Source: Planctomycetaceae bacterium
GTDB lineage: Bacteria > Planctomycetota > Planctomycetia > Planctomycetales > Planctomycetaceae
Direction: 5' to 3'
Length of the DNA stretch: 64,000 bases
Assembly: GCA_021732845.1 (NCBI GenBank)
Contig: JAKFUF010000049.1
Span: 62,001 to 126,000 of the forward strand
Shown: one piece after another, positions 37,513 to 45,882 of the stretch
How positions within the stretch are numbered: the first letter of the stretch is position 1
How the letters are laid out: every line of letters begins with the position of its first letter
The notes under the pieces: model-generated
Databases searched by the model: none
What the model was told of the DNA's origin: nothing
The model's input: the letters and a program-made list of their open reading frames with translations, nothing else
Position numbers and translations under genes: made by a program

Positions 37513-37785
37513 ATGGCCATGGTCGTGACCGAGCCGTGCTTCGGCTGCAGATACACAGATTGTGTGGTCGTGTGCCCTTGTGATTCCTTTCACGAGGGCG
37601 AGCAGATGCTGTACATCGACCCGGATTCATGCATCGACTGCGAGGCGTGCATTCCCGAATGCCCGACGGAGGCGATCTGCCATGAGGACAATGTGCCCAC
37701 GGAATGGCGTGACTACATCGCCCTCAATCGTGACCTTGCGCCGCTCTGTCCGAGCATTACGGAGAAGAGGACCCCGCTGTGTTAG
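37513..37785 (+). CDS. fdxA: 7Fe ferredoxin
   Basis: From the ATG at 37513, six bases after AGGGAG, the product has 90 residues. It matches the Azotobacter FdI/FdxA type: CFGCRYTDCVVVCP for one cluster and CIDCEACIPECP for the second, followed by the family tail NVPTEWRDYIALNRDLA and SITEKRTPL. It is a soluble electron carrier with one 3Fe-4S and one 4Fe-4S cluster. It is a single gene; a REP-like hairpin follows the stop. Longer open frame upstream has no similarity. Confidence 0.94.
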   Translation: MAMVVTEPCFGCRYTDCVVVCPCDSFHEGEQMLYIDPDSCIDCEACIPECPTEAICHEDNVPTEWRDYIALNRDLAPLCPSITEKRTPLC

Positions 37786-37825
37786 ACGGCTCAAGCATGA
37801 TCCCAGCTTCAAAATCGGCAGGCCC

Positions 37826-37903
37826 CGTGGTGGCTCACCGGATGGCGAGCCCGCTCGCGCTCTTCTGCTTCCATTTGAGCGGCACGGCGCAAGCCATCCG
37901 GTG
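37826..37903 (-). repeat. Dispersed REP-like hairpin, copy 3
   Basis: Reverse-complement relative of the 84-bp unit at 2487. Its outer arms TCACCGGATGGC and GCCATCCGGTGA pair perfectly over 12 bases; inside are GCTCGCGC and GAGCGGCACGGCGCAAG. It begins about 40 bases after the fdxA stop and can act as the 3' hairpin of that mRNA. Confidence 0.8.
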
Positions 37904-38043
37904 ATACGCTGCGATAAGCCGGTTGTTTCCATTTGTCGATCGGCGTGGCGGGAGACGTAAAACGAAGATTTCAGCAACGGATAGAGCGACGGCCGCAGGG
38001 ATTGCTGCGGTCGTTGAGGAGATGGCAGACGCTGCGGCGAAAG

Positions 38044-38505
38044 TCACCTGGCTGCGTTGATGACCACTAAAACCTCCGGTGTGAGGCTGCGGCAGATTTG
38101 CGGCAAGATGGCAAGCCTGAGACGCTGAAGAAAGCCTGCCCCAGCAGCTCCGCTGAACTCGAAAAGCGGATGCCCAGCCAAACTGGAGGGCCAGATGATG
38201 CGGCTGGCAAAGTCCGCCGCGCCGTACAGTTCGCAACAGACGCTTGTTCCAAGAATTGCCGACAGGCCTTCCAGCACATCGTTGAATCCGTCGGCATAGG
38301 CCGACGCCTCGAACCAGTTCCCGTCGCGGCAAATACAGGCGAGGAACCAGTCGTCGATGAAAGGCCCATTGTCGGTGGTGAACTCGCCGATGACGGCGAC
38401 CTCCGCCACTGGCACGGAGAAGGAACCGAAGTGGCTGGAAACATAGGAGATGATGTGGCCATCAAGGCTCAGAATGCCGGACTGATGTGCGTTGTCCTTC
38501 GGCAT
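38044..38505 (-). CDS. Hypothetical protein
   Basis: The 153-residue frame (MPKDNAHQSGILSLDGHIIS) looks coding: a balanced composition with paired strands (GSFSVPVAEVAVIGEFTTDN, DDWFLACICRDGNWFEASAY) and little Arg/Pro excess, unlike the reverse frame. The N-terminal half could be an antiparallel sheet with an aromatic pattern (WF, FLA); it has two Cys close together (CIC at 58-60, CC at 89-90) and no signal peptide or membrane helix. I do not recognise the family. Confidence 0.55.
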   Translation of the reverse strand: MPKDNAHQSGILSLDGHIISYVSSHFGSFSVPVAEVAVIGEFTTDNGPFIDDWFLACICRDGNWFEASAYADGFNDVLEGLSAILGTSVCCELYGAADFASRIIWPSSLAGHPLFEFSGAAGAGFLQRLRLAILPQICRSLTPEVLVVINAAR

Positions 38506-38594
38506 GACGTCTCCGTGGGCGCCCTGGACGACGCAAGCTACCTGCGAGTTGCAATTGCCCTGTTATCGCGTGGGTTGGGGGCGTGACGAGTCAG

Positions 38595-39215
38595 TCACGT
38601 CTTGAACTGCCGGTCACCCGCGTCGCCCAGCCCGGGCACGATGAAGCTGCGGTTGTTCAGATCCGGATCCACCGCGCACGTGAAGATGGCCACGTCTGGA
38701 TGTTCGGCCTGGACGGCGCGGATGCCGGGTTGGGCGGCGATGACCGACAGGATTTTGATCTGACGGATGCCACGGGCTTTCAGCACCGTGACCGCAGCGC
38801 GGGCTGAGCCACCGGTGGCGAGCATGGGGTCGAGGATCAGCGCCACTTCCACTGGAGGTGCCTCGGGAATACGGCAGTAGTATTCGACCGGTGTGGCACG
38901 CTCTTCATCGCGGTAGATTCCCAGATGCCACACGACGGCATCGGGGATCAAATCCAGCACCGGGTCGACCATTCCCAACCCGGCGCGCATGATGGGAACC
39001 AATCCGATCCTGTCAGCAAGCTGCGAACCGGTCACCGTCGTCAGCGGCGTGTGGACTTCCACCGCCGCCGACCGCAAATCACGCGTGGCTTCGTAGGCCA
39101 GGCAACCCGCCAGCCGTTGGATGAGTCGCCGAAATTCAGCCGGCTCGGTGGCGGTCGTCCGCAACGCCGACAGATGGTGCCGGACGACCGCATGCTGAAT
39201 TTCCAAGAGGCTCAT
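38595..39215 (-). CDS. upp: Uracil phosphoribosyltransferase
   Basis: Converts uracil and PRPP to UMP in pyrimidine salvage. The 206-residue length fits the family (E. coli 208). The PRPP-binding motif LILDPMLATGGSARAAV and the uracil-binding C-terminal YIVPGLGDAGDR-like stretch (here SFIVPGLGDAGDRQF) are present, as is IGLVPIMRAGLGMVDP. It follows the orphan sugar-binding protein gene after 18 bases, so the two may be co-transcribed; no uracil permease is nearby. Confidence 0.96.
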   Translation of the reverse strand: MSLLEIQHAVVRHHLSALRTTATEPAEFRRLIQRLAGCLAYEATRDLRSAAVEVHTPLTTVTGSQLADRIGLVPIMRAGLGMVDPVLDLIPDAVVWHLGIYRDEERATPVEYYCRIPEAPPVEVALILDPMLATGGSARAAVTVLKARGIRQIKILSVIAAQPGIRAVQAEHPDVAIFTCAVDPDLNNRSFIVPGLGDAGDRQFKT

Positions 39216-39233
39216 GACCTGCTGTCTTTCGCG

Positions 39234-40274
39234 TTATTCGCCGAACTTTTCCGGGTCGAGCAGTTTCTTCATCTCGGGCGTGTCGAGGTTCTCTGGAGTG
39301 GCGAGGTATTCACCGGTGGGGATCCGCTTCTCGACCGGCTTTCCCTCCAGGTGCTGCATCATCGCCATCACCGACTTGTAGCCCATCGTCACGGGATCCT
39401 GCAGCACGATGCCATGCATCTTGCCGTCGCGCATCGCCTGCACCAATTCCTCGCTGGGGTCAAACCCGACGAATTTCACGTTCTTGTCCAGTTGGAGGTT
39501 TTCCAGGGCACCCAACATCCCGCGGCCATTGGGTTCGCAGACGGCGAAGCAACCGGTCACATCCTTTTGGAACTTGCCGAACAACTGTTCGCATTTGGCC
39601 AGCGAGGATTCCGGCGTGGTGCCCGAATACTGGTCCTCGGAGAGGATCTTGATCTCGGGAAATTCTGCCTTCAGTGTCTCCAGAAATCCCTCTTCGCGCT
39701 GGGCGGTGCTTTCGCTGCCGGGGTTATACCGCAGCAGGATCACATTTCCCTTGCCGTCCATCGTCTTGCCCAGTTGCTGCGCGGCCAGTTTGCCTCCGTG
39801 AAAATTGTCGGTCGCCACATAGCTGACGATGTTGGATTCGTCGTCCAGTCCGCTGTCAAAGATCACCGTCGGGATGCCGGCCTGCTTGGCTTCGACCACA
39901 AATGGCACCAATGCCTGCGAGTCCAGCGGAGCCAGGCAGATTCCGTCGACTTTCTTGGTGATGAAATTCTGCACGACGGTAATCTGGCCGTCCTTGTCAT
40001 CCTCTTTTTGTGGACCTTTCCACATGATTTCGACGTTGCCCAGTTCCGCGGCCGCCTTCTCCGCGCCGGCATGGACCGATTTCCAGAAGACGTGCGTCGT
40101 GCCTTTGGGAATCACGGCGAGGGTGTACTTGTCCTTCTTGGCAGGTGTTGCCGCTGCTCCCGTGGGAGTCGAGCCCGTGGCTCCGCCAGAGCCCATGCCG
40201 GTCGGCGCGGCGGGCGAGCAGCCGGCGGCACACAGCAACACACCCCAACACAGCATCAGGCTTCGATGTGACAT
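39234..40274 (-). CDS. Sugar-type ABC transporter substrate-binding lipoprotein
   Basis: From the ATG at 40274 the protein has 346 residues and begins with a lipoprotein signal (MLCWGVLLCAAGCS) and a Gly/Thr/Ala-rich linker (residues about 19-45). The rest is a periplasmic-binding-protein-like I (RbsB/XylF) fold: YTLAVIPKGTTHVFWKSVH, DGICLAPLDSQALVPFVVEA, SYVATDNFHGGKLAAQQLG and GFDPSEELVQAMRDG. It should bind a monosaccharide or similar small molecule for an ABC importer or a sensor. No permease or ATPase lies within reach, so its partner is elsewhere. A longer frame to 40385 is unlikely. Confidence 0.88.
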   Translation of the reverse strand: MSHRSLMLCWGVLLCAAGCSPAAPTGMGSGGATGSTPTGAAATPAKKDKYTLAVIPKGTTHVFWKSVHAGAEKAAAELGNVEIMWKGPQKEDDKDGQITVVQNFITKKVDGICLAPLDSQALVPFVVEAKQAGIPTVIFDSGLDDESNIVSYVATDNFHGGKLAAQQLGKTMDGKGNVILLRYNPGSESTAQREEGFLETLKAEFPEIKILSEDQYSGTTPESSLAKCEQLFGKFQKDVTGCFAVCEPNGRGMLGALENLQLDKNVKFVGFDPSEELVQAMRDGKMHGIVLQDPVTMGYKSVMAMMQHLEGKPVEKRIPTGEYLATPENLDTPEMKKLLDPEKFGE

Positions 40275-40502
40275 CAGCTTCCCCGCAGACTTGTTTGAGG
40301 ATCCCGCATGATTCCAGGACGCCGGCAGTGGATCTGAAGGAGCGCCAGCGAACAGATCCACGATAGGTGTGCTGGAATCAAGCAATTAAACCGGTGGCGA
40401 CTGTGGGGCCATGCTAACACGGGCGCCGGACGCATCCAAGCGGTCGCCAACAGCGGTCGATGATGCCCGCGCGACCCCTCTTGGGCTGCGTTGCATCGGC
40501 GG

Positions 40503-41585
40503 TCAGCCCGCGCGGAGGAGCGGCGTCGCCAAGAGATGGCGGACGGTGGCATGCACCTGATCCACCGAGAGGTCCCGCATGCAGCGGTGATGCTTGAGCG
40601 GGCAGGTCCGCAGCTGGCAGGGACCGCAGTCGACGGGGATCTGCAGGTGGACGCCGCCGGAATACGTCTCGCTCCAGGCGATGTGCGTGGGGCCAAACAG
40701 CGTCACCACGGGCACACCAAACGGGGCCGCGAAATGCCGCGGACCGCTGTCGGTCGTTACCAGGAGCGCCGCATGCCGGACGGCTGCCTTCGTCAGGCCC
40801 AAGGAGGGCACGGCATTGGCCAGACTGCAGATCGAAAACCGCCGATCACCGCCAACCTTCTCCTGTGCCAGCCGCACGATTTCGCGGGCGTCGTTTCGCT
40901 CGGAGGGGCCGCACAGCACCAGCACACGCTCGCCTTCGCGGGCGAATTTCGCAGCGAGTTCGGCAAAGGACGAGACTGGCCAGTGTTTGGCGGCACCGAA
41001 GGCACCGCCGGGGTTCAATGCGACATAACGCGGAAATTCCGTCGTTTCCAGACCCATGAGACTCGCGGGCTGCGTCCTCCAGAAGGCAGCAAGTTGCTGC
41101 TCGTCCGTGGTGGTCGTCGCCAACTCCATCTGCCGCGTGACGGTGAAACCCAGATGATTGGCCAGCAGCGCATAGTCATCCATCACCGGATGCGGCGTGG
41201 CTTGGCTCGCGCCCGGCACCCGGTCCGTGAGCAGCCAGCCACGGGCCGAGCGATCCAGCCCGATGCGGCGCCTTGCACCCGAGAGCCACGCCCACCAGGC
41301 GCTGCGGAAGGAATTCGGCAGCAGGATGGCCATGTCGAACTTCTGCTGCCGCAACGCATTGGCGAATGCCCAGCCCTTGAGACCATTTTTGCCACGGGGA
41401 TCGTGGGCCAGCGTGGCATCGACCAGCGGCAACCCCGCCAGCGTGTCCCGCACATACGGCCGCAGCACCGCCGTGATTTTCGCCTCCGGAAACCCGTCCC
41501 GCACCGCCCGCAGCGTTGGCGTCGCCATCACGACGTCACCGACCCAGTTTGGACAGAAAATGGCGATGTGCATGGAAGATTTCAA
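40503..41585 (-). CDS. waaF: Lipopolysaccharide heptosyltransferase II
   Basis: A GT-B glycosyltransferase (family GT9) of 360 residues that adds the second heptose to the LPS inner core from ADP-heptose at the inner membrane. MHIAIFCPNWVGDVVMATPT is the GT9 N-terminus; RIGLDRSARGWLLTD and the C-terminal donor-binding stretch TKAAVRHAALLVTTDSGPRH and VVTLFGPTH are diagnostic; HHRCMRDL is typical of the C-terminus. The ATG at 41573 (MHIAIF) is an equally likely start. It lies 2 kb downstream of hldE, which makes its substrate precursor, both on the - strand. Confidence 0.93.
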   Translation of the reverse strand: MKSSMHIAIFCPNWVGDVVMATPTLRAVRDGFPEAKITAVLRPYVRDTLAGLPLVDATLAHDPRGKNGLKGWAFANALRQQKFDMAILLPNSFRSAWWAWLSGARRRIGLDRSARGWLLTDRVPGASQATPHPVMDDYALLANHLGFTVTRQMELATTTTDEQQLAAFWRTQPASLMGLETTEFPRYVALNPGGAFGAAKHWPVSSFAELAAKFAREGERVLVLCGPSERNDAREIVRLAQEKVGGDRRFSICSLANAVPSLGLTKAAVRHAALLVTTDSGPRHFAAPFGVPVVTLFGPTHIAWSETYSGGVHLQIPVDCGPCQLRTCPLKHHRCMRDLSVDQVHATVRHLLATPLLRAG

Positions 41586-41634
41586 TTAGAAGCAGGCCGT
41601 CCCAGACGCGCACCACTCACCCTTCGGCCAGTCG

Positions 41635-42225
41635 CTACTTTGGGTTGGACGATTCCAGTAACTCAGATGCCGAGAGGGACCTGAAACTGTCGCCCCAAAT
41701 GCCGATTTGCAGCTTGTTGCCAGTCGTGATCGAATCTGCAGATCGGAATTGAACGTCGTTGCCCTGAAGTCCAATCGCGACCTGTTTTCGATTCGGCCTG
41801 ACGACGATCGCCGATTTGGTATGGAGCGTGATGTCGCCGACAACGATTTTGAGCGTTGCCCGACCGTCAAAGGATTTCACCGAGAAGCTGGCTTTGGTCC
41901 TGCGGTCGTCCTTCTCCGGCTTGTCCCACACCTTCACCGCCACTTCCGTCGAAATCCGCGGCGCTTCGTCCTCGTCATCCTGAACTTCCAGTTCCCGCCC
42001 TCGCAGGCGAAGGTCTGTTCGCCGTCCGGCGCTGTCCAGAAGAGAGGCGGAGTCTGTGAGCAGCACGATGTCGCCGAAGGCCACCTTCACCCGTGGTTTT
42101 CCGTCGAGATCGCCAGCGGAAAAGGTGATCATCGTCGGCTGCTGTTCAATCTCCTCTGACTGTGCCGACTGGCAACAGAGCCCGAGAACGAGGAGTGCGA
42201 TCGATAGTCGTGCGCCGCGAGACAT
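41635..42225 (-). CDS. Secreted protein with internal duplication
   Basis: The 196-residue protein starts with a signal peptide (LSIALLVLGLCCQSAQSEE). The mature part has two similar segments of about 50 residues: ITFSAGDLDGKPRVKVAFGD (32-51) and ASFSVKSFDGRATLKIVVGD (112-131), each followed by a strand-rich region (SASLLDSAGRRTDLRLRGRE; SAIVVRPNRKQVAIGLQGND). This indicates an ancient duplication of a beta-sandwich-like unit separated by an acidic linker (DDEDEAPR). No catalytic motif is visible and the family was not recognised. It sits between hldE and waaF on the same strand. Confidence 0.75.
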   Translation of the reverse strand: MSRGARLSIALLVLGLCCQSAQSEEIEQQPTMITFSAGDLDGKPRVKVAFGDIVLLTDSASLLDSAGRRTDLRLRGRELEVQDDEDEAPRISTEVAVKVWDKPEKDDRRTKASFSVKSFDGRATLKIVVGDITLHTKSAIVVRPNRKQVAIGLQGNDVQFRSADSITTGNKLQIGIWGDSFRSLSASELLESSNPK

Positions 42226-42382
42226 AGGGCACCCTCAGGAGGACAGGGATCTGAAATCTCAGAATGGAGGAGTCTCAGAGCGTTGAGGAGGAGTGAATGA
42301 TTTAGCGGACAACTTAACTCTGCGCCTTCGCGTGATTCCCTTCAACCCGACAGCCACCCAGGTACATTTCGCTGCACACACC

Positions 42383-43939
42383 CTACTCCAAGACGCCCGC
42401 CGATTTTGGCGCGAGTGACATGTGTGGTGCCGGAATCGGGGTGCGATTCGCTTTTTGTTCTCGCAGTGCCGCGACGATCCTGGTCGTCGATACACCTGGG
42501 ATCTCTCCCAGCGGCTTCACGGTCCCGCCATAGCTTTCGACGATCTCCCAACCCACGATCTCATCGTGGGCATAGGTGCCACCTTTCACCAACACATCTG
42601 GTTTCAGGCGGTTTAGCAGATTGTGTGGTGTGGCGTCGTCGAAGACGGTCACGTAGTTCACCGCTTCCAGTGCGGCGAGCATCGTGGCTCGGTGCTCCTC
42701 GCTGAACAGCGGTCGGTCCGGAGCCTTATTGAGACGCCGAACGCTGTCGTCGCTGTTAATCGCCACCACGAGGCAGTCGCCCTCGCGGGCGGCCTGACTC
42801 AAATAGGTCACATGCCCGACATGCAGCAGGTCGAAGCAGCCGTTGGTCAGCACGATTTTTTGGCCGAGCCGCCGCCGTGCGGCGACGTGCATCTCCAGTT
42901 CATCCAGCGAACAGATCTTGGCCGGCATTGAGCCGACATTGGCCAGCAGATCAGCCAGCATTTCGTCGCGGCGGATCGGCACAACACCCACGCGTTCGAC
43001 TTCCAGCCCGCCGGCGACATTCGCCAGCCGCGCGATGTCGGCGGGAGGGATGCCCGCGGCCCAGCCAACACCGATCATCGCCAGCACCATGTCGCCCGCC
43101 CCGGTGATGTCGTACACCTGCCGCTTCCGAGTTGGCAGATGCTGTGGCTCGGCCCCGGCCGTCGCCAGCACAATGCCATCGCTGTCCAGCGTGACAAAGG
43201 CGTGGGTCAGACCCAGCATGTCGCACAGCTCGTTGCCCGAGGCGCAGGCATCGGCGATGGTCTTGATCTCCCGACCGGTCGCCAGCTTCGTCTCCAGGCG
43301 GTTGGGGGTGACGGCCGTCGAACCGTGGTAAAGGCTGTAGTCTGACCCGGGGCGTGGATCGACCAGCACCGGTACACCGGCCTCACGGGCCGCGAGGATG
43401 ATCGGCCGCAGGGTCAACGGCGTGCAGACCCCCTTGCCATAGTCAGAGACCAGAATGGCCTGATAGTCATGAATCGTGGGAACGATCATGTCCACCATCT
43501 GTCGGGCAAGCTCCGCGCTCAACGGATGGCGCTGCTCACGGTCGACCCGCAGCATCTGGTGGGGATGGCGGTTCTGCGCGCGGCCCAGATAGCGTTCCTT
43601 GACGGTCGTCGGACGGTCGGGATCGGTGAAGACCGCCGAACAGTCGACGCCAGCGGCGTCCAAAGCTCGTCGCATCCGGATGGCGTCGGCGTCGGAGCCC
43701 ACGAGCGTGGCCAGGGTGACTTCGGCTTCGAGTCCACGGACCATGTTGGCCACATTGGCCGCGCCGCCCAGCCGCTCTTCATCGTGATCGGCCCGGAGCA
43801 GGATGACCGGGGCTTCCTGGCTGACACGCTCGGCATCACCCCAGATATACCGATCCAGGATCGCATCACCGATGACCAAAATCCGGGGATTTCCCAGATT
43901 TTCGAGACGTTCGAGGAGTTGATACGACATGTTCGCCAT
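42383..43939 (-). CDS. hldE: Bifunctional heptose 7-phosphate kinase/heptose 1-phosphate adenylyltransferase
   Basis: HldE makes ADP-D-glycero-beta-D-manno-heptose for the LPS inner core. Residues about 1-325 are a PfkB-type sugar kinase (RILVIGDAILDRYIWGD, EERLGGAANVANMVRG, VYDITGAGDMVLAMIGVG), residues about 355-490 a nucleotidyltransferase of the HIGH class (KIVLTNGCFDLLHVGHVTYL, INSDDSVRRL, VKGGTYAHDEIVG). Length 518 compares with 477 in E. coli; the excess is a C-terminal tail. waaF uses the product. MSYQLLERL at 43930 is an alternative start. Confidence 0.96.
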   Translation of the reverse strand: MANMSYQLLERLENLGNPRILVIGDAILDRYIWGDAERVSQEAPVILLRADHDEERLGGAANVANMVRGLEAEVTLATLVGSDADAIRMRRALDAAGVDCSAVFTDPDRPTTVKERYLGRAQNRHPHQMLRVDREQRHPLSAELARQMVDMIVPTIHDYQAILVSDYGKGVCTPLTLRPIILAAREAGVPVLVDPRPGSDYSLYHGSTAVTPNRLETKLATGREIKTIADACASGNELCDMLGLTHAFVTLDSDGIVLATAGAEPQHLPTRKRQVYDITGAGDMVLAMIGVGWAAGIPPADIARLANVAGGLEVERVGVVPIRRDEMLADLLANVGSMPAKICSLDELEMHVAARRRLGQKIVLTNGCFDLLHVGHVTYLSQAAREGDCLVVAINSDDSVRRLNKAPDRPLFSEEHRATMLAALEAVNYVTVFDDATPHNLLNRLKPDVLVKGGTYAHDEIVGWEIVESYGGTVKPLGEIPGVSTTRIVAALREQKANRTPIPAPHMSLAPKSAGVLE

Positions 43940-44232
43940 CCCTTGCGCTGCACGGCCGCGCGGGCCGCACCCAATTCCGCCGTGCCATCCAGGCGCAGCG
44001 GTCCCCGCTTGTGGGGCGGCGGATTCTCCGGCGATCGGGCCAGCGCGTCAAGGCGAACCCGCCACTTGGTGCCGCGCGGACACGGTCCCGGTGGCTTATA
44101 CCTTTACTCATATTGGGAGCCGTGATTTTGACACGGGCCAATCAAGAAAGGGCGTGGCCGCGAAAGCAGATCTGTCGCGGCCACGCCAAGTTGTAATGTC
44201 AATTCTTCGGAGGGTGCTCACCCACGGTAGAA
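43940..44232. other. Spacer between the secreted NlpC-like gene and hldE
   Basis: No gene is seen; the main feature is the hairpin at 44151-44187. Confidence 0.5.
44151..44187 (-). terminator. Intrinsic terminator of the gene ending at 44233
   Basis: Arms GGCGTGGCCGCGA (44151-44163) and TCGCGGCCACGCC (44175-44187) pair perfectly over 13 bases around an 11-base loop. On the - strand the stem is followed by CTTTCTTGATTG, and the hairpin begins about 45 bases after the stop codon. Confidence 0.8.
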
Positions 44233-45582
44233 CTACGGCGTGGTCACCATCGTGTTTCCGCCGCCGGTGGTTCCACCGGAATCTGTGGCTCCGGCACAAG
44301 CTTGCCCACCTGTCGAGGCCGCACTGCCGGTCGAGCCGATGTTGACGATCACCACCACGGTCACGTTGACGGCACCTTGGGCGGCCTTTCCGTGGCACCG
44401 CCTGCCCCCAGACTCCTCGGAATCATCGTTCGTTCCAGTGTCCGAATCGGAATCAGAGCCCGTTCCAGTCCCCGGGGTGTTGGGGTCCGAAGTGCCGTCG
44501 GCCCGCTGGGCGCGATACACCTGAATGGAGCCCGAAGTGAGTGTTGACAGATCCATCTCGAAGGAAGACACGGTGCGGTCGCCATTGAAGTTTTGCTGCA
44601 GAATCGACCCTTTACCCGCGGTCATCGTGTAGGAAATTGCCGTGTGGTTGGGGGCACCCATGGAAATCCGCATCGTCGATGTCACAAATATCGCGGAGGT
44701 GAACTGAATGATGTCGCCAGGCTGCATGTCCGCGATGTCGACGGGCGTGCCCCAGACATAGCCATCGTTGGGTTTGGCATCCGTCGCCTTGAGGGCTTCG
44801 ACTGCCAGGGCCGCGCACTCGCCATCGCCCACCTGCTGGCCGATTTTCTCCACGGCGAACGCCAGAATCGCCTTGTTGAGCGATGGAACCGTCGTACCTG
44901 TCGTGGAAGTTGTTGCCGTTGTGGTCGCTGCGGTCGAAGTGCCCCCTGTCGCGCCCAGACTGTTTGCCACCGAAGAACCGAGCAGGGCACTGCTCGTGCC
45001 CATGCCGGCCAGCGTTCCGCCCCCGCGCTGAACCATCTGACTGCCGGCCTGGACGGAACAGTCCTTTGACTTGCGACGCCGCGAGCCAGGCTGCAGCCGG
45101 CCGTTGGCAGCGGCTTTCAGGCCGACAGTTTCGCTGATGGCAGTGATGCGGGCGAACAATTTCTTGTCGGCGGTCACCAGCGTGATGCGGGCGGTGCGGG
45201 TTCTGGGTGTCTTCTTATAGTCCACGCAAACCAGCCCGTCATCGGCCTGAGCCTCCTTCAGGCGAGCCAGATCCTCCGGCAGGAACGGGGCCAGGGCGGG
45301 CGGTGTCGCCGTGAGCACGTGCAGTTTGAAGCCCGCGGTTTCCAGCACCGTTTCGATTTCGTCGCGCAATGCTGTCGTCGACTGCTTGACATCGGACTCC
45401 GCTTCGCTGCCCGGATCCACCCGGACCAGCAGGGCCAGCGTGTGCAGTTTCTCCTGCGAGGCCGCATCGCCTGCCGCCTTGAGCGCGGCCAGGAACGGCT
45501 TGTTGTCGGCGGCGGTTGCCGCCGACACTCCAAGGAGTACGATCGACGCTACAACGAGACAACACTTCCGCCAGCCCGACAT
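44233..45582 (-). CDS. Secreted protein with NlpC/CHAP-like C-terminal region
   Basis: From the ATG at 45582 the product has 449 residues and a signal peptide (CCLVVASIVLLGVSAATAAD). The first part (about 25-165) is helical-to-beta and unfamiliar. A Thr/Ser/Gly-rich linker (residues about 195-232) leads to a domain (about 235-360) with VGDGECAALAVEAL (Cys256), WGTPVDIADMQPGDIIQF, PNHTAIS (His313) and LQQNFNG (Asn331), the order of residues seen in NlpC/P60 and CHAP cysteine peptidases. The tail is low complexity (GTGSDSDSDTGTNDDSEESG) and ends with a Gly/Thr-rich segment. Peptidase activity is inferred only. A strong terminator follows the gene. Confidence 0.78.
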   Translation of the reverse strand: MSGWRKCCLVVASIVLLGVSAATAADNKPFLAALKAAGDAASQEKLHTLALLVRVDPGSEAESDVKQSTTALRDEIETVLETAGFKLHVLTATPPALAPFLPEDLARLKEAQADDGLVCVDYKKTPRTRTARITLVTADKKLFARITAISETVGLKAAANGRLQPGSRRRKSKDCSVQAGSQMVQRGGGTLAGMGTSSALLGSSVANSLGATGGTSTAATTTATTSTTGTTVPSLNKAILAFAVEKIGQQVGDGECAALAVEALKATDAKPNDGYVWGTPVDIADMQPGDIIQFTSAIFVTSTMRISMGAPNHTAISYTMTAGKGSILQQNFNGDRTVSSFEMDLSTLTSGSIQVYRAQRADGTSDPNTPGTGTGSDSDSDTGTNDDSEESGGRRCHGKAAQGAVNVTVVVIVNIGSTGSAASTGGQACAGATDSGGTTGGGNTMVTTP

Positions 45583-45882
45583 GGAAAACCCTCGACGAAC
45601 GCGATTTGAAGGGAGATTTCGAAACGGTGTCACTCTGGGAAACCCCGTTGGCGCGGCATCCGACCAAAGTTTTTCGCAACAATCGCGATCGTACAAACTT
45701 GCCACAAATCCTCAATGGCACTACGCTGCCCGCGAGGGCTGGCCAGTTTGCAAAAATCAGCCGGAACGCGTTAGCGTCCGGTTCCCGAGTTTGCGCGATC
45801 GCTGCTCTTTCGTTCGGTCAGAACCGGGGCCTAACCGCCTCCGGCTGATTCAGGCACAAACGGATTTGTCTGGAGCAAAAAC
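45583..45882. promoter_or_regulatory. Divergent region with inverted repeat
   Basis: This 300-base region separates the secreted NlpC-like gene and the GlmU-like gene. Two 29-base blocks, 45756-45784 (AATCAGCCGGAACGCG...) and 45823-45851, are inverted copies of each other with about 80 percent identity; the first also contains the small hairpin CCGG-A-ACGC/GCGTCCGG. The blocks lie close upstream of the start at 45883 and could fold in its 5' leader. Confidence 0.55.
45756..45851. repeat. 29-base imperfect inverted repeat
   Basis: Left arm 45756-45784 and right arm 45823-45851 both read AATCAGCCGGA ... CCGGTT when turned the same way, with changes concentrated in the centre. The core CCGGAACGCGTTAGCGTCCGG is a self-complementary unit of the kind found many times in planctomycete genomes. 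Confidence 0.7.
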
